Assembly: GCA_031268675.1 (NCBI GenBank)
Contig: JAIRWY010000049.1
Span: forward strand, 1-44,767
Origin: Candidatus Ancillula glyptotermitis
GTDB lineage: Bacteria; Actinomycetota; Actinomycetes; Actinomycetales; Bifidobacteriaceae
Reading direction: 5' to 3'
Length of the DNA stretch: 44,767 nucleotides
The position numbers and the translations under genes are program-made. The notes beneath the pieces are model-generated. The model was not told the origin of the DNA. It searched no databases and worked only from the letters and a program-made list of their open reading frames with translations. The first letter of the stretch is position 1; every line of letters begins with the position of its first letter. This document shows, in pieces, positions 1-9,247 of the stretch.

Positions 1-3000
1 TGCAAAATACCGAACGTGAAAATATCAGGATCTGTTTTGTCCATCACCTTGAACGCCAATGTCTGCTTTTTGTCTTTTACACTGCCACTTGCATTTTGGC
101 AAGTATTAGAAGCGTCAAAAGTTATGCTATTTGTATTGCGTTGTATGTCAATTGTATTACAATGTAGTGCATTTGTATTACCAGTGTATGTTATATTACC
201 ATCAATAGCATTAGTTTCGAACACAGATCTGTGCTTAATCTCGCTGTTTTTGACGAACACATCACCTACTTTGGGATATTGAGGTAGTGGTTTTTCATTT
301 GACAGCTTAATAATGACATATTCGGTCATTGTTCCAAGTTTCTCGCCCCTAATAGTTCCAGCAGTAGTGCCTTTAGATGTCAGATCGACCGTAATTTGCC
401 AGACAGTTGTTGCTCCTGTTTCTCCAGCAATTACGGTGAAGCTTTTGAGTTGTTCCTCATCTGTAATTTCGCGAGTAGTAATGTCATCTCTAGATCCAAA
501 TGGAGGAAGAAGTTTTGCATGCACAATTTTTGCTGACACATCAGGTGGCAGAGCGTCATTATCAAGAGGATTTACGGGGATTTTCTGCTCATTGGATGCG
601 AATATGTAGTCATTAAAGGCAGTTGCATATGTTTTGGTGTCAGTAATGAATACGGTAAAATACCCAGTTGTTTCGTGAGTTTCATCAGTTAAGGCGTATT
701 CACCAGTAATAATTCCAGTTGCAGTGTCCTCAGAAGTTCCATCAGCAGATGATAGCGAGTTTACGTTTATTGCTTGTCCATTTTTAGTAACTTGAACAGT
801 TGCCTGACCCTTTGTAATTTTGGCAGTTTTGATGCTCACCTCATCGCCGTCATTGTCCAGGCTTGTGTTTGGCAGGGAGATTTCGACCGTGCCCCCGACG
901 CTCGTTTTGCCAGACAAATTAGGAGCATTCGGAGCAGAACTTGCACTGTCTAGTAACTTAATGTTTACAATTCCTCGAACTCTTGAGGTTTCTGGTCTGC
1001 CTCGAGCGTATAAGAAATAGTCCAGTGTAACTTCATCTTGAAGTTTTGTACTAGGCGCAATATACTGCAGTTTATTACCAGACACATATATCAAACCCTT
1101 GGTCTCGATGTCTTCTTGTGGAGTTGAATAGCGCGGATCTAGCATTAGAACATCGCCTTGGGCACTGATGTCATTTAAGAGAGCATCAATTGTTGTGGTT
1201 TCAGCAACATGTGCGACTGCTTGATCTGGCACGGCAATTGGAGAGGTAGATGTTGCGGAGTTTACAATGTACACCTGAATTCTGGCAGTTGTTAGTGCAA
1301 TTTTGCCCATATTATCAACGCTTTCAACTGTCATGATGACGCTTCCTGCATCGGTAAAATCTGATGAACTGGTTTTAAGCAAAGTTGCAGCAACTCTGAG
1401 CTTATTCGTGTCTTTTATATCTGCTTGAATATCTGCAACTGGATCTCCTTGTACGGTTTTGGGTGACAAATTTAACAACTTGATGAAGTATGCACTATTA
1501 TTTGCTTGGACAGATGTAGATATGTCAACTTCTGTATCTTCGAAGGACTGCAAGAATACTGAAATTGGTGCGACGGAGAACTCTTGTGGTTCATCAGCGA
1601 CGACAAAGTTGATAATTCCAGTGTTTTTTGCACCTTCAACGCTGTAATTTAGGCGATAACTACCTGCTGCATCTGCAAGCACCTTAATACTTGTGCCAGT
1701 AGCGTTGACACTAGCAGAAATATGGGGCGGAATATCGCTCAACTGAAGTGCCGAAAACCCCGCACTCCCGTGAATGAACTCGGACAGCTCGAGCGTCTGC
1801 TGCACACCAACTTGACCTTGAATAGTAAGAGAATCTAGTGAAATTGGTGGTGGATCTTGAACAGTAAAGGTCAATGTTCCCCGGGATAGCGCTCCAAGAG
1901 AATCTACTACTTGCATTTTGACATCTGCAGTCGCTCCAACATCGACGTTTTCTGCCTGAAACGACAACTTACCATTAGGACTAGCGACCACTTTACCAGT
2001 GTCTGACGTGGCTGTGAGTAGTAAATCATCACCATTTGGATCTACCCAACCAGTTAGTGCGTCAACGCTGCTTACATCTGGATATTTCGGCGCTTTTAGA
2101 TGATCTTCTGGTATACCATTTCCCACTCTTTTTGGTGCAAGATTTGGCTCGCTGTACAAACGCTCTTGAATTGTGTAAGTCATCGGAACCATACATGCAC
2201 CGTTTTTGTCTGATCCTCCATCCGTCACTGTTACTGTCACTTGCGTGACTTTTGGAGCGCCCGTCGATTCTGGCAGATTCAAAGCGAGTGCCTGCCCATT
2301 GTCGACCACTCGGAACTCTCCCATTGAGGGATTGGTGCTTTTAGCATCTCCGATGATACTCAGCACATCGCTGCGGTTACCATCTAGCGCTGTTAATAGT
2401 ACTGGGATGCGGTTGTCCTTGTTAGGTCGCACTCCGAATACTGCATTTTCACCGCTTGGAGCAGTCGGGCAGACGTTCTCCTTGGGGTCTTCTTTTTGGG
2501 GGTCATTCTTATTCTTATCCAGTTCGCTCTCCCAGTTGTTGAGCGTAGAAGGTACGATTTGGAAGTGACCTGAACTGTATTCATCATCTGCAACCCACAC
2601 TTCACCAGATTTAGTGGCGTTCAAAACAGCGCTGTTTGGAACTAGTTGAAGTTGCAATCCTCGATCCACAGCCCACCCAGTTCTTGGAGCAGAATTTGGC
2701 AATAATTCTTCTTGCAGCTGCCCCTGATTGTTGCAGTCCAGGCTTGAAATACCAGTGTTTGACTGCCAAAGCGCATATACGAGAGGCTGACCATTGCAGG
2801 TTTGGTTGGATACAACTGGGCGAATTGGTACTCCTTCATTTTTGAGTTCATGCATTTGTACAAGTTCCTTGTTGAAGGTGTATAGACCCAAAGAAGCAGC
2901 AATATATAGAATGTCAGTTGTTGAGCTTTGCGCTAGATGAGGCTGGTTTTGCACATGTGCAACTAGTTTATCGGTGTAAAGTTCTGCGTCATTAGATTTA

Positions 3001-3668
3001 CTGGGTGTATGTAGTAGTGCCCATTTTTTACCATATAGTGATACTTCGAAGTTATCAGATGTATAATCTGCATTTTCTGGACCTACATTTGTGGCTAGAA
3101 CTTCATGCTTTTCAGATGTGTAATCATACTGGATGATTTCGCGCTTTTGCGTGTAGGCAATAATCACGCCATCATTTCGGACAGATGTGGCCACAATTTT
3201 TTGATCACCCGAATTGATGTTCTTGGCTGTTTTGAGATCATTAGATTTCGCGATATATGCTTGATAATCTATAGATAGTAATGAGATATAATCACCAGAT
3301 TGCTGGATATTGCTCGCGCCTGACGGCAAGTTCTCGGCTTTTGCAAGCGATGCATCAGTAATTTCATCAGGTGCAGCAGAATCTATTTTGTACGCTTTAC
3401 CACCTGCAAGTAGCATTCCATTGTTCTTATCTTCAACAACTGTTGCATTTGAGAACACATTGCCTTCTTGAATGTGCTGTTTTGTATCTAATTCTAGGTC
3501 TTTCAAATTTACACGTCCATAAAGTCCAGCACCTGTGTTTATTATCCACATCGATGTTTGTTCTTGAATAGGGCTGTTTGAGTGCACCTTTGGAGTTAGT
3601 GCATAAACAACAACGGTAAGGGAAAGAAATGCGAATATAATGCTAGTTCTAATTAGAGTGCGTCTCAT
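1..3668 (-). CDS. Giant Ig-like/cadherin-like surface protein (3' end missing)
   Basis: The reverse frame is open from an ATG at 3668 to the left edge (about 1222 codons, no stop), so the C-terminus is missing. It begins MRRTLIRTS followed by a hydrophobic stretch (IIFAFLSLTVVVYAL), which is a membrane anchor or signal peptide. About residues 25-330 look like a propeller-type beta domain (WIINTGAG, GMLLAGGKAYKI). After residue ~400 come repeated Ig/cadherin-like segments with phrases such as VDPNGDDLLLTATSD and SLDNDGDEVSIKTAKI. The start overlaps the FHA gene stop as ATGA, so the two are translationally coupled. Large Fn3/Ig proteins beside FHA and kinase genes occur in the bifidobacterial PFNA cluster, as I recall; whether this is a homologue is inference. 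A role in mating contact or adhesion is possible but not shown. Confidence 0.85.
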   Translation of the reverse strand, partial: MRRTLIRTSIIFAFLSLTVVVYALTPKVHSNSPIQEQTSMWIINTGAGLYGRVNLKDLELDTKQHIQEGNVFSNATVVEDKNNGMLLAGGKAYKIDSAAPDEITDASLAKAENLPSGASNIQQSGDYISLLSIDYQAYIAKSNDLKTAKNINSGDQKIVATSVRNDGVIIAYTQKREIIQYDYTSEKHEVLATNVGPENADYTSDNFEVSLYGKKWALLHTPSKSNDAELYTDKLVAHVQNQPHLAQSSTTDILYIAASLGLYTFNKELVQMHELKNEGVPIRPVVSNQTCNGQPLVYALWQSNTGISSLDCNNQGQLQEELLPNSAPRTGWAVDRGLQLQLVPNSAVLNATKSGEVWVADDEYSSGHFQIVPSTLNNWESELDKNKNDPQKEDPKENVCPTAPSGENAVFGVRPNKDNRIPVLLTALDGNRSDVLSIIGDAKSTNPSMGEFRVVDNGQALALNLPESTGAPKVTQVTVTVTDGGSDKNGACMVPMTYTIQERLYSEPNLAPKRVGNGIPEDHLKAPKYPDVSSVDALTGWVDPNGDDLLLTATSDTGKVVASPNGKLSFQAENVDVGATADVKMQVVDSLGALSRGTLTFTVQDPPPISLDSLTIQGQVGVQQTLELSEFIHGSAGFSALQLSDIPPHISASVNATGTSIKVLADAAGSYRLNYSVEGAKNTGIINFVVADEPQEFSVAPISVFLQSFEDTEVDISTSVQANNSAYFIKLLNLSPKTVQGDPVADIQADIKDTNKLRVAATLLKTSSSDFTDAGSVIMTVESVDNMGKIALTTARIQVYIVNSATSTSPIAVPDQAVAHVAETTTIDALLNDISAQGDVLMLDPRYSTPQEDIETKGLIYVSGNKLQYIAPSTKLQDEVTLDYFLYARGRPETSRVRGIVNIKLLDSASSAPNAPNLSGKTSVGGTVEISLPNTSLDNDGDEVSIKTAKITKGQATVQVTKNGQAINVNSLSSADGTSEDTATGIITGEYALTDETHETTGYFTVFITDTKTYATAFNDYIFASNEQKIPVNPLDNDALPPDVSAKIVHAKLLPPFGSRDDITTREITDEEQLKSFTVIAGETGATTVWQITVDLTSKGTTAGTIRGEKLGTMTEYVIIKLSNEKPLPQYPKVGDVFVKNSEIKHRSVFETNAIDGNITYTGNTNALHCNTIDIQRNTNSITFDASNTCQNASGSVKDKKQTLAFKVMDKTDPDIFTFGIL

Positions 3669-4540
3669 CCATCACCTTCCTTTGCAAGAATTTGTTCGCC
3701 TACAAAAGTGATGATGTCATCTGCGTGTAGCTCGACAACTTCATCTGGTTTGAGTTTCACGCCGTTTAATCTGGAGCCATTTGTGGAGTTCAGATCCTGG
3801 ACAAAATACTTGCCAGTTTGCTTGAAGATTTTCAGATGTTCGGATGACACTTTCTGGTTGTCGGAAATTATATAGTCGTTGTATTCTTTTCTGCCTACTG
3901 TGATTTCATCTGCATCTATTTCAACTGCCAGAAGGCGGCCGTTATTCTTGTGATAGAAACTGAGCATAGGCAATGCACGCTGTTCATCACTTGCTTGCTG
4001 TTGTATGTCAATAGTATGTGTTTGTAGTACATTTGCATTAGTTTGTAATACATTTTGCGGTGCAGGTTCAGGCATTTGCTCTTGATGGTGTTCGAGCGTT
4101 GGTGAAATTGGGGGCGGTGGTAATTCTTGCGGTTTCTCTTCAGGTACTATTTGCGCATGTGCACATACATCTTCCTCGTCGTGGCGAAGAGGTGGAGTTG
4201 GTAGACCCCTGGGCGAGTGCGGGGACGATGGGCTCTGGTGCGAAGACGGATGAGGGGGCGGAGGTTCATGTTCATGTTCAGCGCCTGAGACAACATCCAC
4301 AGGAGCAATTTCCTCCGCTTTGAGTGAAATAACAGGTTCTGGTTTTGGAGATAGTGCGCTATATTCGCTTGTGGAGAGATTTTGTACTTTCAGCGGAGTT
4401 GTATTTTCCTCAACTGGTGCCCATATAGAAGTTACGGCAAGGGATGGTTTCACACTTGTACGGTCTTCCACTTTGTTTATTTTCTGGCGCTTTCTAAACA
4501 TCAGCCTCTTTTCTGCGTCTTTTGCTTGTACGAGACTCAA
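3665..4540 (-). CDS. FHA-domain protein with Pro-rich linker
   Basis: 291 residues. Residues ~190-288 form a forkhead-associated domain: GR at 216-217, SSEH at 232-235 and NSTNG at 251-255 are the classic phosphothreonine-binding positions. Residues ~60-165 are a Pro/Glu/His-rich disordered linker. Two starts are possible. A TTG at 4540 has AGGAG seven bases upstream. An ATG at 4501 has AGAGG five bases upstream and overlaps the preceding gene by only 8 bases. FHA domains read Ser/Thr phosphorylation, and a Ser/Thr kinase is encoded on the same element at 18.9-19.9 kb, so it is a natural candidate partner (inference). No membrane segment is visible. The stop overlaps the start of the giant surface protein. 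Confidence 0.9.
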   Translation of the reverse strand: MSLVQAKDAEKRLMFRKRQKINKVEDRTSVKPSLAVTSIWAPVEENTTPLKVQNLSTSEYSALSPKPEPVISLKAEEIAPVDVVSGAEHEHEPPPPHPSSHQSPSSPHSPRGLPTPPLRHDEEDVCAHAQIVPEEKPQELPPPPISPTLEHHQEQMPEPAPQNVLQTNANVLQTHTIDIQQQASDEQRALPMLSFYHKNNGRLLAVEIDADEITVGRKEYNDYIISDNQKVSSEHLKIFKQTGKYFVQDLNSTNGSRLNGVKLKPDEVVELHADDIITFVGEQILAKEGDG

Positions 4541-5222
4541 ATGGTGTCTCCTGAGGTATCAAGGCGGTTGCAATTGTATGAGAAAAACGTGCAGGAGGAA
4601 TTTGATAGGTCAAAATGTGTCCAGCTGAAATTTGTACTAGATTTTCAGATTCCCGCCCAACAAAATGCTTCATCACGCCCATTTCCTTATCCATCAATGA
4701 GTTCATCATCGGGTCTCCAATTTGCAAAAACCAAGTAGCTTTGCTGTTTGATAAACGCGCTTCTTCCCAGCTGATCCACAATGCATGAAGTCGTTCAAAA
4801 ATGGCTGGATATTTCCACCAATTAGTTAGCCAAACCTTCCTGTCGGACTGTTTCGTTCCAGTTGCGTACATCTTACAAAGGTAGATTCTAACGAACGCAT
4901 CTAGGTTCTTATAAAAGGTCTTCTGTGGTTTTGGCGTATCAGATGACTGGTTTTGTGGTTTCTCTTCACTTTCTTGTGGTTTCTTAATTTTAGTCTCATC
5001 TCCAGTTTTAGCAGTTATTTCTTGGTTGTTGTTATGCTCTATTTTGCGTTCGGTATCTACTTTTGTAGCTACTTTTGCAGTTGCTAACTGTCTAGTTGAC
5101 ACATCATTTACTTCAAGCGATGCAGGTTCAATTTCAGCAATAATCTGTGCATTTTCAACTACTTTAACTTCTGCCAAATGGTTAACACTGCCTAATATTT
5201 GGGCAGTTTCATATGAGTTCAT
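4494..5222 (-). CDS. DUF4913-like conjugation-associated protein
   Basis: 242 residues. The first ~100 are Glu/Lys/Thr-rich and probably disordered. Residues ~102-200 carry the tryptophan-rich pattern of DUF4913 (FYKNLDAFVRIYL, then WLTNWWKYPAIFERLHALW, then a GDPMMNSLMD-type segment). I recall this family from actinobacterial plasmids and ICEs, usually beside T4SS genes; the assignment is from memory and was not searched. Its biochemical role is unknown. The start overlaps the VirD4 stop as ATGA, and a short duplicated sequence (GAACTCATATG) surrounds that junction. A basic C-terminal tail (SKRRRKEADV) overlaps the FHA gene start. Confidence 0.72.
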   Translation of the reverse strand: MNSYETAQILGSVNHLAEVKVVENAQIIAEIEPASLEVNDVSTRQLATAKVATKVDTERKIEHNNNQEITAKTGDETKIKKPQESEEKPQNQSSDTPKPQKTFYKNLDAFVRIYLCKMYATGTKQSDRKVWLTNWWKYPAIFERLHALWISWEEARLSNSKATWFLQIGDPMMNSLMDKEMGVMKHFVGRESENLVQISAGHILTYQIPPARFSHTIATALIPQETPFESRTSKRRRKEADV

Positions 5223-7237
5223 ATGAGTTCTCCTTTTGTTGCAAGTGCTTTTTTGTCCGCGAACTCCTTCAACTTCCTCATACGCTCTAAATCTCCTGCA
5301 TTTGGAGCTGAAGGTTTTTCAAGTGGTTCTTCATTGTTTTGTATTTTTTCAGGAACTCGTTTTAGAGTTCTAGTGCCAATATTTGAATCTGATAGTGCAT
5401 TTTCATCAAGATTTCGATCCATAGCTCTATCACCTGCTGTTTTCTTGATATCTTCAAGCGAGAAATTCTGAACTACTTGCTGTTTCGAAGCTTTTAGAGC
5501 ACTTTCAACCTGTGTCTTTATCAGTGGATCTTCAAACCAAGGGGTAAGTTTTATGAGCGTTGCTCTATTTTGTGAACTCAATACAACGCCTCGCCATGCA
5601 GGAAGTTCTGCAAGTTGTTGAACGGACAGTGTTTGCTCTGACTGAATGGATTGAGACTCAGAATCTGTCCAGCCTGAATTGTTGTTGACATTATACCGCA
5701 TTACATCCCGTTGTCCAATTAGAGAGGACAGTTGCTGTAAAAAGTCAGAATCTGCATTACCTCCGATGTAGACCTTGGTGTTTGCATTATCGAACAACGA
5801 CTTAAAACCAGGTTTGCCAAATGCTAGTTCTCCTTGAGACACATTTTGAAACAATGCATTGATAATGATCCCACAACTTCCATAATACGAGTACACTTCA
5901 GGAAGTTCTGGCCATGGGCAAATATTGGCACACTCATCTAATACCGCCACGAGTGGAATTGGCAGTCTTCCTCCCATATTCTGGCTCAAATCATAAGCAG
6001 CTCTTGCAGTAACAGCGGTTAAAGCGGCAGTAATTGGAGTAGAATTCGCACCTTTTTGGCTGAGTAGATATAGTGTATCTCTTGAGAGGGCGAAATCAAA
6101 TGGATTGTATTCTGGACGATTATCATCTTCGCTCATTTTCTGTATCCAGGGAAGTATTTTTTCATCTACCATGAAAGAAACCATCTTTTTGAGACCAGCG
6201 TATATTCCAGAGCGTGTTTCTGGCGTAATTCCGATAATACCGTATACTTGAGATGCTGGTTCTTGGAAATCAAATTCAGTTAGTATTTCTCCAGCTGATG
6301 CGTCATTTTCATTTTGGCACCATTTGAAGACCTCTCGCATTGTGAAGCTCTTTAGAGCTGCTGCAAACAGGAAGTTTGACAGCTGCTGCTCTGCAGAGCC
6401 GTTGAAAAACTCGTCGTTGCCAGAACCTGCCGAGCTACTGCCAAGTCCTGCAGCTGCTCTCCAGCAAGCAGCAATATCACTAGCGTCCTTGATGTGGCGA
6501 ATGAAGTTGATGGGATTGAAATACCACGAAGGTTCACCGCTAGCGATATTCTCAGGATCAAAAAGCCACACCTTGCGGTCTCCTGTTTCATCTGCATTTT
6601 CACGAAGCGCTCTAGTTCCATCCACAATATCGCGCTTATTACTAGTTGCAATGCAAGCTCCAGGTGCGATAACTATATGCGGAATTACAAATGATACAGA
6701 TTTACCAGTTCTAGGACCTGCAATTACTAGCATTTCTGCTTCCCAATCAGAATACACTTTGGAGTCATCAAAAACGAGTCTGCCAAGCGGAAGACCAGGA
6801 GAGGCAGTTTCACCGTTCGGCATTTTAATCAGCCTCGCTGCCTTTTTTGATGCTGCATTTTCCAAAAGTCCAGCAACAGCGTTTCCGTGTCCAAGAGATG
6901 CTGCATAAGCATCAACTCTGGTTTTAGCACTTCTGTGTGGGTTTTTAGGGATCAGTAGGTAGATAGCGAGGATTACTAAACTGAGACCGAATAGTATGAA
7001 GGCGATGTCCGTCCAGATTAGACCTCTTGCACCAAATACGGAAACAATTGGACCGAATATAAATAGATCTGTGGGTGTATCAATTGAAAAAATCTTGTCG
7101 CTCAAAAGTACAGCAACATCCCAAATAGCAATAAGTGCAAAAAGTCCAAAACCAACACCGAATTGGATCATCGCCCAGAGGTTTGCCCTAGGGTTGCTTA
7201 GACGGTTAGATTCGAACTTTTGTGGATTTACTGGCAT
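5219..7237 (-). CDS. VirD4/TraG-type type IV coupling ATPase
   Basis: 672 residues. Two N-terminal membrane helices (~22-45 and ~75-96) precede a FtsK/VirD4-type ATPase domain. Walker A is GPRTGKS at 174-180 and Walker B is LVAVLDE ending at 434-435. Coupling proteins bind the relaxosome and pump the transferred strand through the T4SS at the inner membrane. Length and layout match TraG/TraD-like proteins of Gram-positive elements. The start lies inside the end of the redoxin gene (10-base overlap) and the stop overlaps the DUF4913 gene, so the gene sits in the ssb operon. No truncation is seen. Confidence 0.93.
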   Translation of the reverse strand: MPVNPQKFESNRLSNPRANLWAMIQFGVGFGLFALIAIWDVAVLLSDKIFSIDTPTDLFIFGPIVSVFGARGLIWTDIAFILFGLSLVILAIYLLIPKNPHRSAKTRVDAYAASLGHGNAVAGLLENAASKKAARLIKMPNGETASPGLPLGRLVFDDSKVYSDWEAEMLVIAGPRTGKSVSFVIPHIVIAPGACIATSNKRDIVDGTRALRENADETGDRKVWLFDPENIASGEPSWYFNPINFIRHIKDASDIAACWRAAAGLGSSSAGSGNDEFFNGSAEQQLSNFLFAAALKSFTMREVFKWCQNENDASAGEILTEFDFQEPASQVYGIIGITPETRSGIYAGLKKMVSFMVDEKILPWIQKMSEDDNRPEYNPFDFALSRDTLYLLSQKGANSTPITAALTAVTARAAYDLSQNMGGRLPIPLVAVLDECANICPWPELPEVYSYYGSCGIIINALFQNVSQGELAFGKPGFKSLFDNANTKVYIGGNADSDFLQQLSSLIGQRDVMRYNVNNNSGWTDSESQSIQSEQTLSVQQLAELPAWRGVVLSSQNRATLIKLTPWFEDPLIKTQVESALKASKQQVVQNFSLEDIKKTAGDRAMDRNLDENALSDSNIGTRTLKRVPEKIQNNEEPLEKPSAPNAGDLERMRKLKEFADKKALATKGELI

Positions 7238-7584
7238 CTAGATCGAATTCTCCAAAGTACTTCGTTTAATACCTCTTCTAAAGGCGCAGTCATTTCACCA
7301 GTTGAGATTATTATATCGTCGCTTGATAAATGTACAAAAATTGCTGGCAGTTGCATAATCTTGTGCTGAACTAGGAACTCGTAAGCAACAGTAGACTCAG
7401 AAACGTTGACTTCAAGGTACGGAACTTTACGTGATTTTAACTGATTTTTCATTGCAGTGCACTTTACACAGTTGTTCTTTGAAAATAGAGTGACACTGTC
7501 TTGTCCGTGCAGGTCTTCACCTAAATGTTCACTTATAACATCGTATAGACTTATACTTGTTGTTTCATGAATTACTTCTGCCAT
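7228..7584 (-). CDS. NrdH/glutaredoxin-like thiol redoxin
   Basis: 118 residues. About residues 27-110 match a thioredoxin-fold redoxin: VTLFSKNNCVKCTAMK contains a CxxC active site (CVKC), followed by a beta strand (VPYLEVNV) and a cis-Pro region (IMQLPAIFV). The N-terminal 25 residues are an extra helix. NrdH-type proteins donate electrons to class Ib ribonucleotide reductase, but this copy sits between ssb and the coupling ATPase. It could instead support disulfide chemistry of the transfer machine or nucleotide supply during transfer (inference). The start has AGGAG eight bases upstream. Confidence 0.8.
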   Translation of the reverse strand: MAEVIHETTSISLYDVISEHLGEDLHGQDSVTLFSKNNCVKCTAMKNQLKSRKVPYLEVNVSESTVAYEFLVQHKIMQLPAIFVHLSSDDIIISTGEMTAPLEEVLNEVLWRIRSRCQ

Positions 7585-7617
7585 TAAATCTCCTATCGCC
7601 TTTTCGTCTGTACCTAA

Positions 7618-7663
7618 AAGAGCATGCTACATACATCATGTGGGACAAATGCAACATGCTCTT
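7618..7663. promoter_or_regulatory. Long inverted repeat between ssb and redoxin genes
   Basis: AAGAGCATG at 7618-7626 pairs perfectly with CATGCTCTT at 7655-7663. Pairing extends outward with one mismatch (11 of 12 bases) around a 28-base loop. There is no clean T-run, although the leftward arm ends CTCTTTTA. It could be a weak terminator or attenuator setting the ratio of SSB to downstream transfer genes, or an operator. Confidence 0.55.
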
Positions 7664-7672
7664 ATAGCTTCT

Positions 7673-8233
7673 TTACCGAAATGTGCCTTTTATAGTCGGA
7701 CCTTGAGGTGTATAACCAGGCATATTGTCTAACGAGCTGTCTTGCGCTTTATGAGCAGTTACAGTTACAGTTTCATCAACGATTTCGTCGAATTGTTCAT
7801 CAAAAGCAACATTTTCTGCATCTGGATCAAAACCGTGTTCCTTAATCTCAAGGAGTTCTTCTTCAATTGCTTTACTTGATTTCTCAAATGATACAACATC
7901 AAACTTGGTAGCAATGATCACTTTTTCTGCAACAGGAACTCCTGCAGTGTCTATACGTGCTTCAACATCTATTTTACCAGCAATACTTACACGTTTGCCT
8001 TTGCTTGCCGTTTCAAAAATCTGTGTAGCCAGATCTCCGAATGCCTTGACTTTAGCCCAGTCAGCATCAGAATATATTCTTTTGCCATTCTCATCTAGTT
8101 GCGGTTTACCATCCTTGAAAAGCGTGTGGGTTTCTGCAATATTAAAAGAAGCAAACGCTTTTTTATCATCAGTTGGAGCCTGGTAATATATATCATTACC
8201 AATATTCCCCTCAAATTTCACTTTGTATGTCAT
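7673..8233 (-). CDS. ssb: Element-encoded single-stranded DNA-binding protein
   Basis: 186 residues. Residues ~1-115 match the SSB OB-fold. The start MTYKVKFEGNIG is followed by a conserved strand (KAFASFNIAETHTLF), a long insertion with DADWAKVKAFGDLA, and GKRVSIAGKID, which is the SSB 'GxxVxVxGxL' strand. The tail is acidic but lacks the usual DDDIPF-like tip and ends GPTIKGTFR. SSB coats the transferred single strand in the recipient, and plasmid/ICE copies are common. It is the first gene behind promoter element R1 and its start has AAAGG upstream. The missing acidic tip means it may not recruit the host replication partners in the usual way. Confidence 0.85.
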   Translation of the reverse strand: MTYKVKFEGNIGNDIYYQAPTDDKKAFASFNIAETHTLFKDGKPQLDENGKRIYSDADWAKVKAFGDLATQIFETASKGKRVSIAGKIDVEARIDTAGVPVAEKVIIATKFDVVSFEKSSKAIEEELLEIKEHGFDPDAENVAFDEQFDEIVDETVTVTAHKAQDSSLDNMPGYTPQGPTIKGTFR

Positions 8234-8253
8234 AATCTAATACCTTTCTCTAG

Positions 8254-8323
8254 TTTCAAGACTTACAGTACTATATGTGCAAAAAATCCAGAAATTAGGA
8301 CATTGTCAAGGAGTTTTATGTTA
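8254..8323 (-). promoter_or_regulatory. Shared promoter element R1 (before ssb operon)
   Basis: One of three near-identical blocks. On the minus strand it contains TTGACAATGTCC, an A/T stretch, then TTTTGCACATATAGTACTGT. A TATAGT -10 hexamer (8275-8270) puts transcription start near 8263, about 30 bases before ssb. There is no good -35 at 16-18 bases; the TTGACA lies 27 bases upstream, inside a GACA-A-TGTC inverted repeat. This suggests an activator or alternative sigma factor. R1 differs from R2/R3 mainly in the A-rich middle. Confidence 0.75.
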
Positions 8324-8696
8324 AGAAAAGTGCAGGTAGATTATCTTTTACTGGTTTACCGAAATATACCTCTAGTGTTATTGTTGGTTGTTGAATTGTT
8401 GTGGTAATTGTTCGTGCTAGGTGTGCAAGTTGATACCTAGCATCAAGCCTTTTGCATAACCACTTAGTCATATGCTCAACAGCACCTGAGCGTATTTCTA
8501 TAAATGACCCTGCACCGAGAATGTCTTCTAGATTCGTTTGCAGACCTTTACTTGGAATCCACCAGCCATCCTCCTGTTGAACTACTCCAAAGCGTCCTGC
8601 TTCTTTGGCTATTTTGTCCCATAACCATTCTGGTGCGTTCTCTTCTAGTTCAATATAAAATCTAGGCTTGCTATCAAATGTTCTAGTTATTGTCAT
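8316..8696 (-). CDS. Unknown 126-residue conjugation-operon protein
   Basis: I do not recognise the family. The protein begins MTITRTFDSKPRF and has a tryptophan-bearing stretch (PEWLWDKIAKEAGRFGVV, then EDGWWIPSK) that looks like a small folded domain. The C-terminal half is Thr/Leu-rich without a membrane helix. It overlaps the preceding membrane-protein gene by 14 bases and is the last gene before promoter element R1. Its stop lies inside the upstream end of R1. The tight overlap supports it being real. Confidence 0.7.
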   Translation of the reverse strand: MTITRTFDSKPRFYIELEENAPEWLWDKIAKEAGRFGVVQQEDGWWIPSKGLQTNLEDILGAGSFIEIRSGAVEHMTKWLCKRLDARYQLAHLARTITTTIQQPTITLEVYFGKPVKDNLPALFLT

Positions 8697-9231
8697 CGTC
8701 TATCCTTGTCAGCGCTTCCATACGAGGATTTGTATTGGTACTAGGTGGAACAGTTGAATTCTTGTTGCTTGAAACACCTGTACATATAACAGCGATTCCC
8801 ATTGGCGGCTCTTCGTGGACCACAGTCGCAGTAGTTGGTGAAATAACCTTGACAAGTGCTATCAAGGCGAATATTGTCATGACAGATATACCAAGAAAAT
8901 ACAAAAGCCCATCGCCTACAGTTGGAAACAGTACAGTAGATAAACTAACTATGGAAGATACAATAAGCATTCCAAGAATTATCCAAAATAGTTTACCAAT
9001 CCGATTTATAATATCACCTTCACGTTTTGTTTTAACAATTGTTACGAAAAACACAATTTCTGCGACAATTATAATTATAGCTGCTATCCATTTGCGCCAG
9101 CCAATGATGTTTATCGCACTATTACTTATCGTACTAAAATCTACTAGTACTGGCAGATTTATTACAATAATGTCTACCACAAAAACAACAAAAAGCAATA
9201 GTGTACTTTTTAGTTTTGCAAACTTAACCAT
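8683..9231 (-). CDS. Shortened TrbL-like membrane paralogue
   Basis: 182 residues with about four hydrophobic helices. Its middle matches two separated parts of the 619-residue TrbL-like protein just upstream: FFVTIVKTKREGDIINRIGK against FFVTLAKTKHEGNIMDRLGK, then YFLGISVMTIFALIALVK against YFIGTLLMAIFALPALVK. The tails also match (SSNKNSTVPPSTNTNPR against SSNKNATTPPSTNTNPR). The best explanation is duplication of the larger gene with loss of the central helices and the Gly/Ala-rich domain. It may be an accessory or modulating subunit of the channel. Start is 16 bases after the larger gene. Confidence 0.8.
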   Translation of the reverse strand: MVKFAKLKSTLLLFVVFVVDIIVINLPVLVDFSTISNSAINIIGWRKWIAAIIIIVAEIVFFVTIVKTKREGDIINRIGKLFWIILGMLIVSSIVSLSTVLFPTVGDGLLYFLGISVMTIFALIALVKVISPTTATVVHEEPPMGIAVICTGVSSNKNSTVPPSTNTNPRMEALTRIDDDNN

Positions 9232-9247
9232 TTTATTTCCCTACTTT

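Noticed and set aside
16-3571. Several short plus-strand frames at the left edge
   Set aside because: All lie opposite the giant Ig-like reading frame, which is open across the whole stretch and shows clear domain-like sequence.
6324-6908. A 194-codon plus-strand frame opposite the VirD4 gene
   Set aside because: It lies fully inside a conserved ATPase region including Walker A; no start signal and no protein-like pattern.
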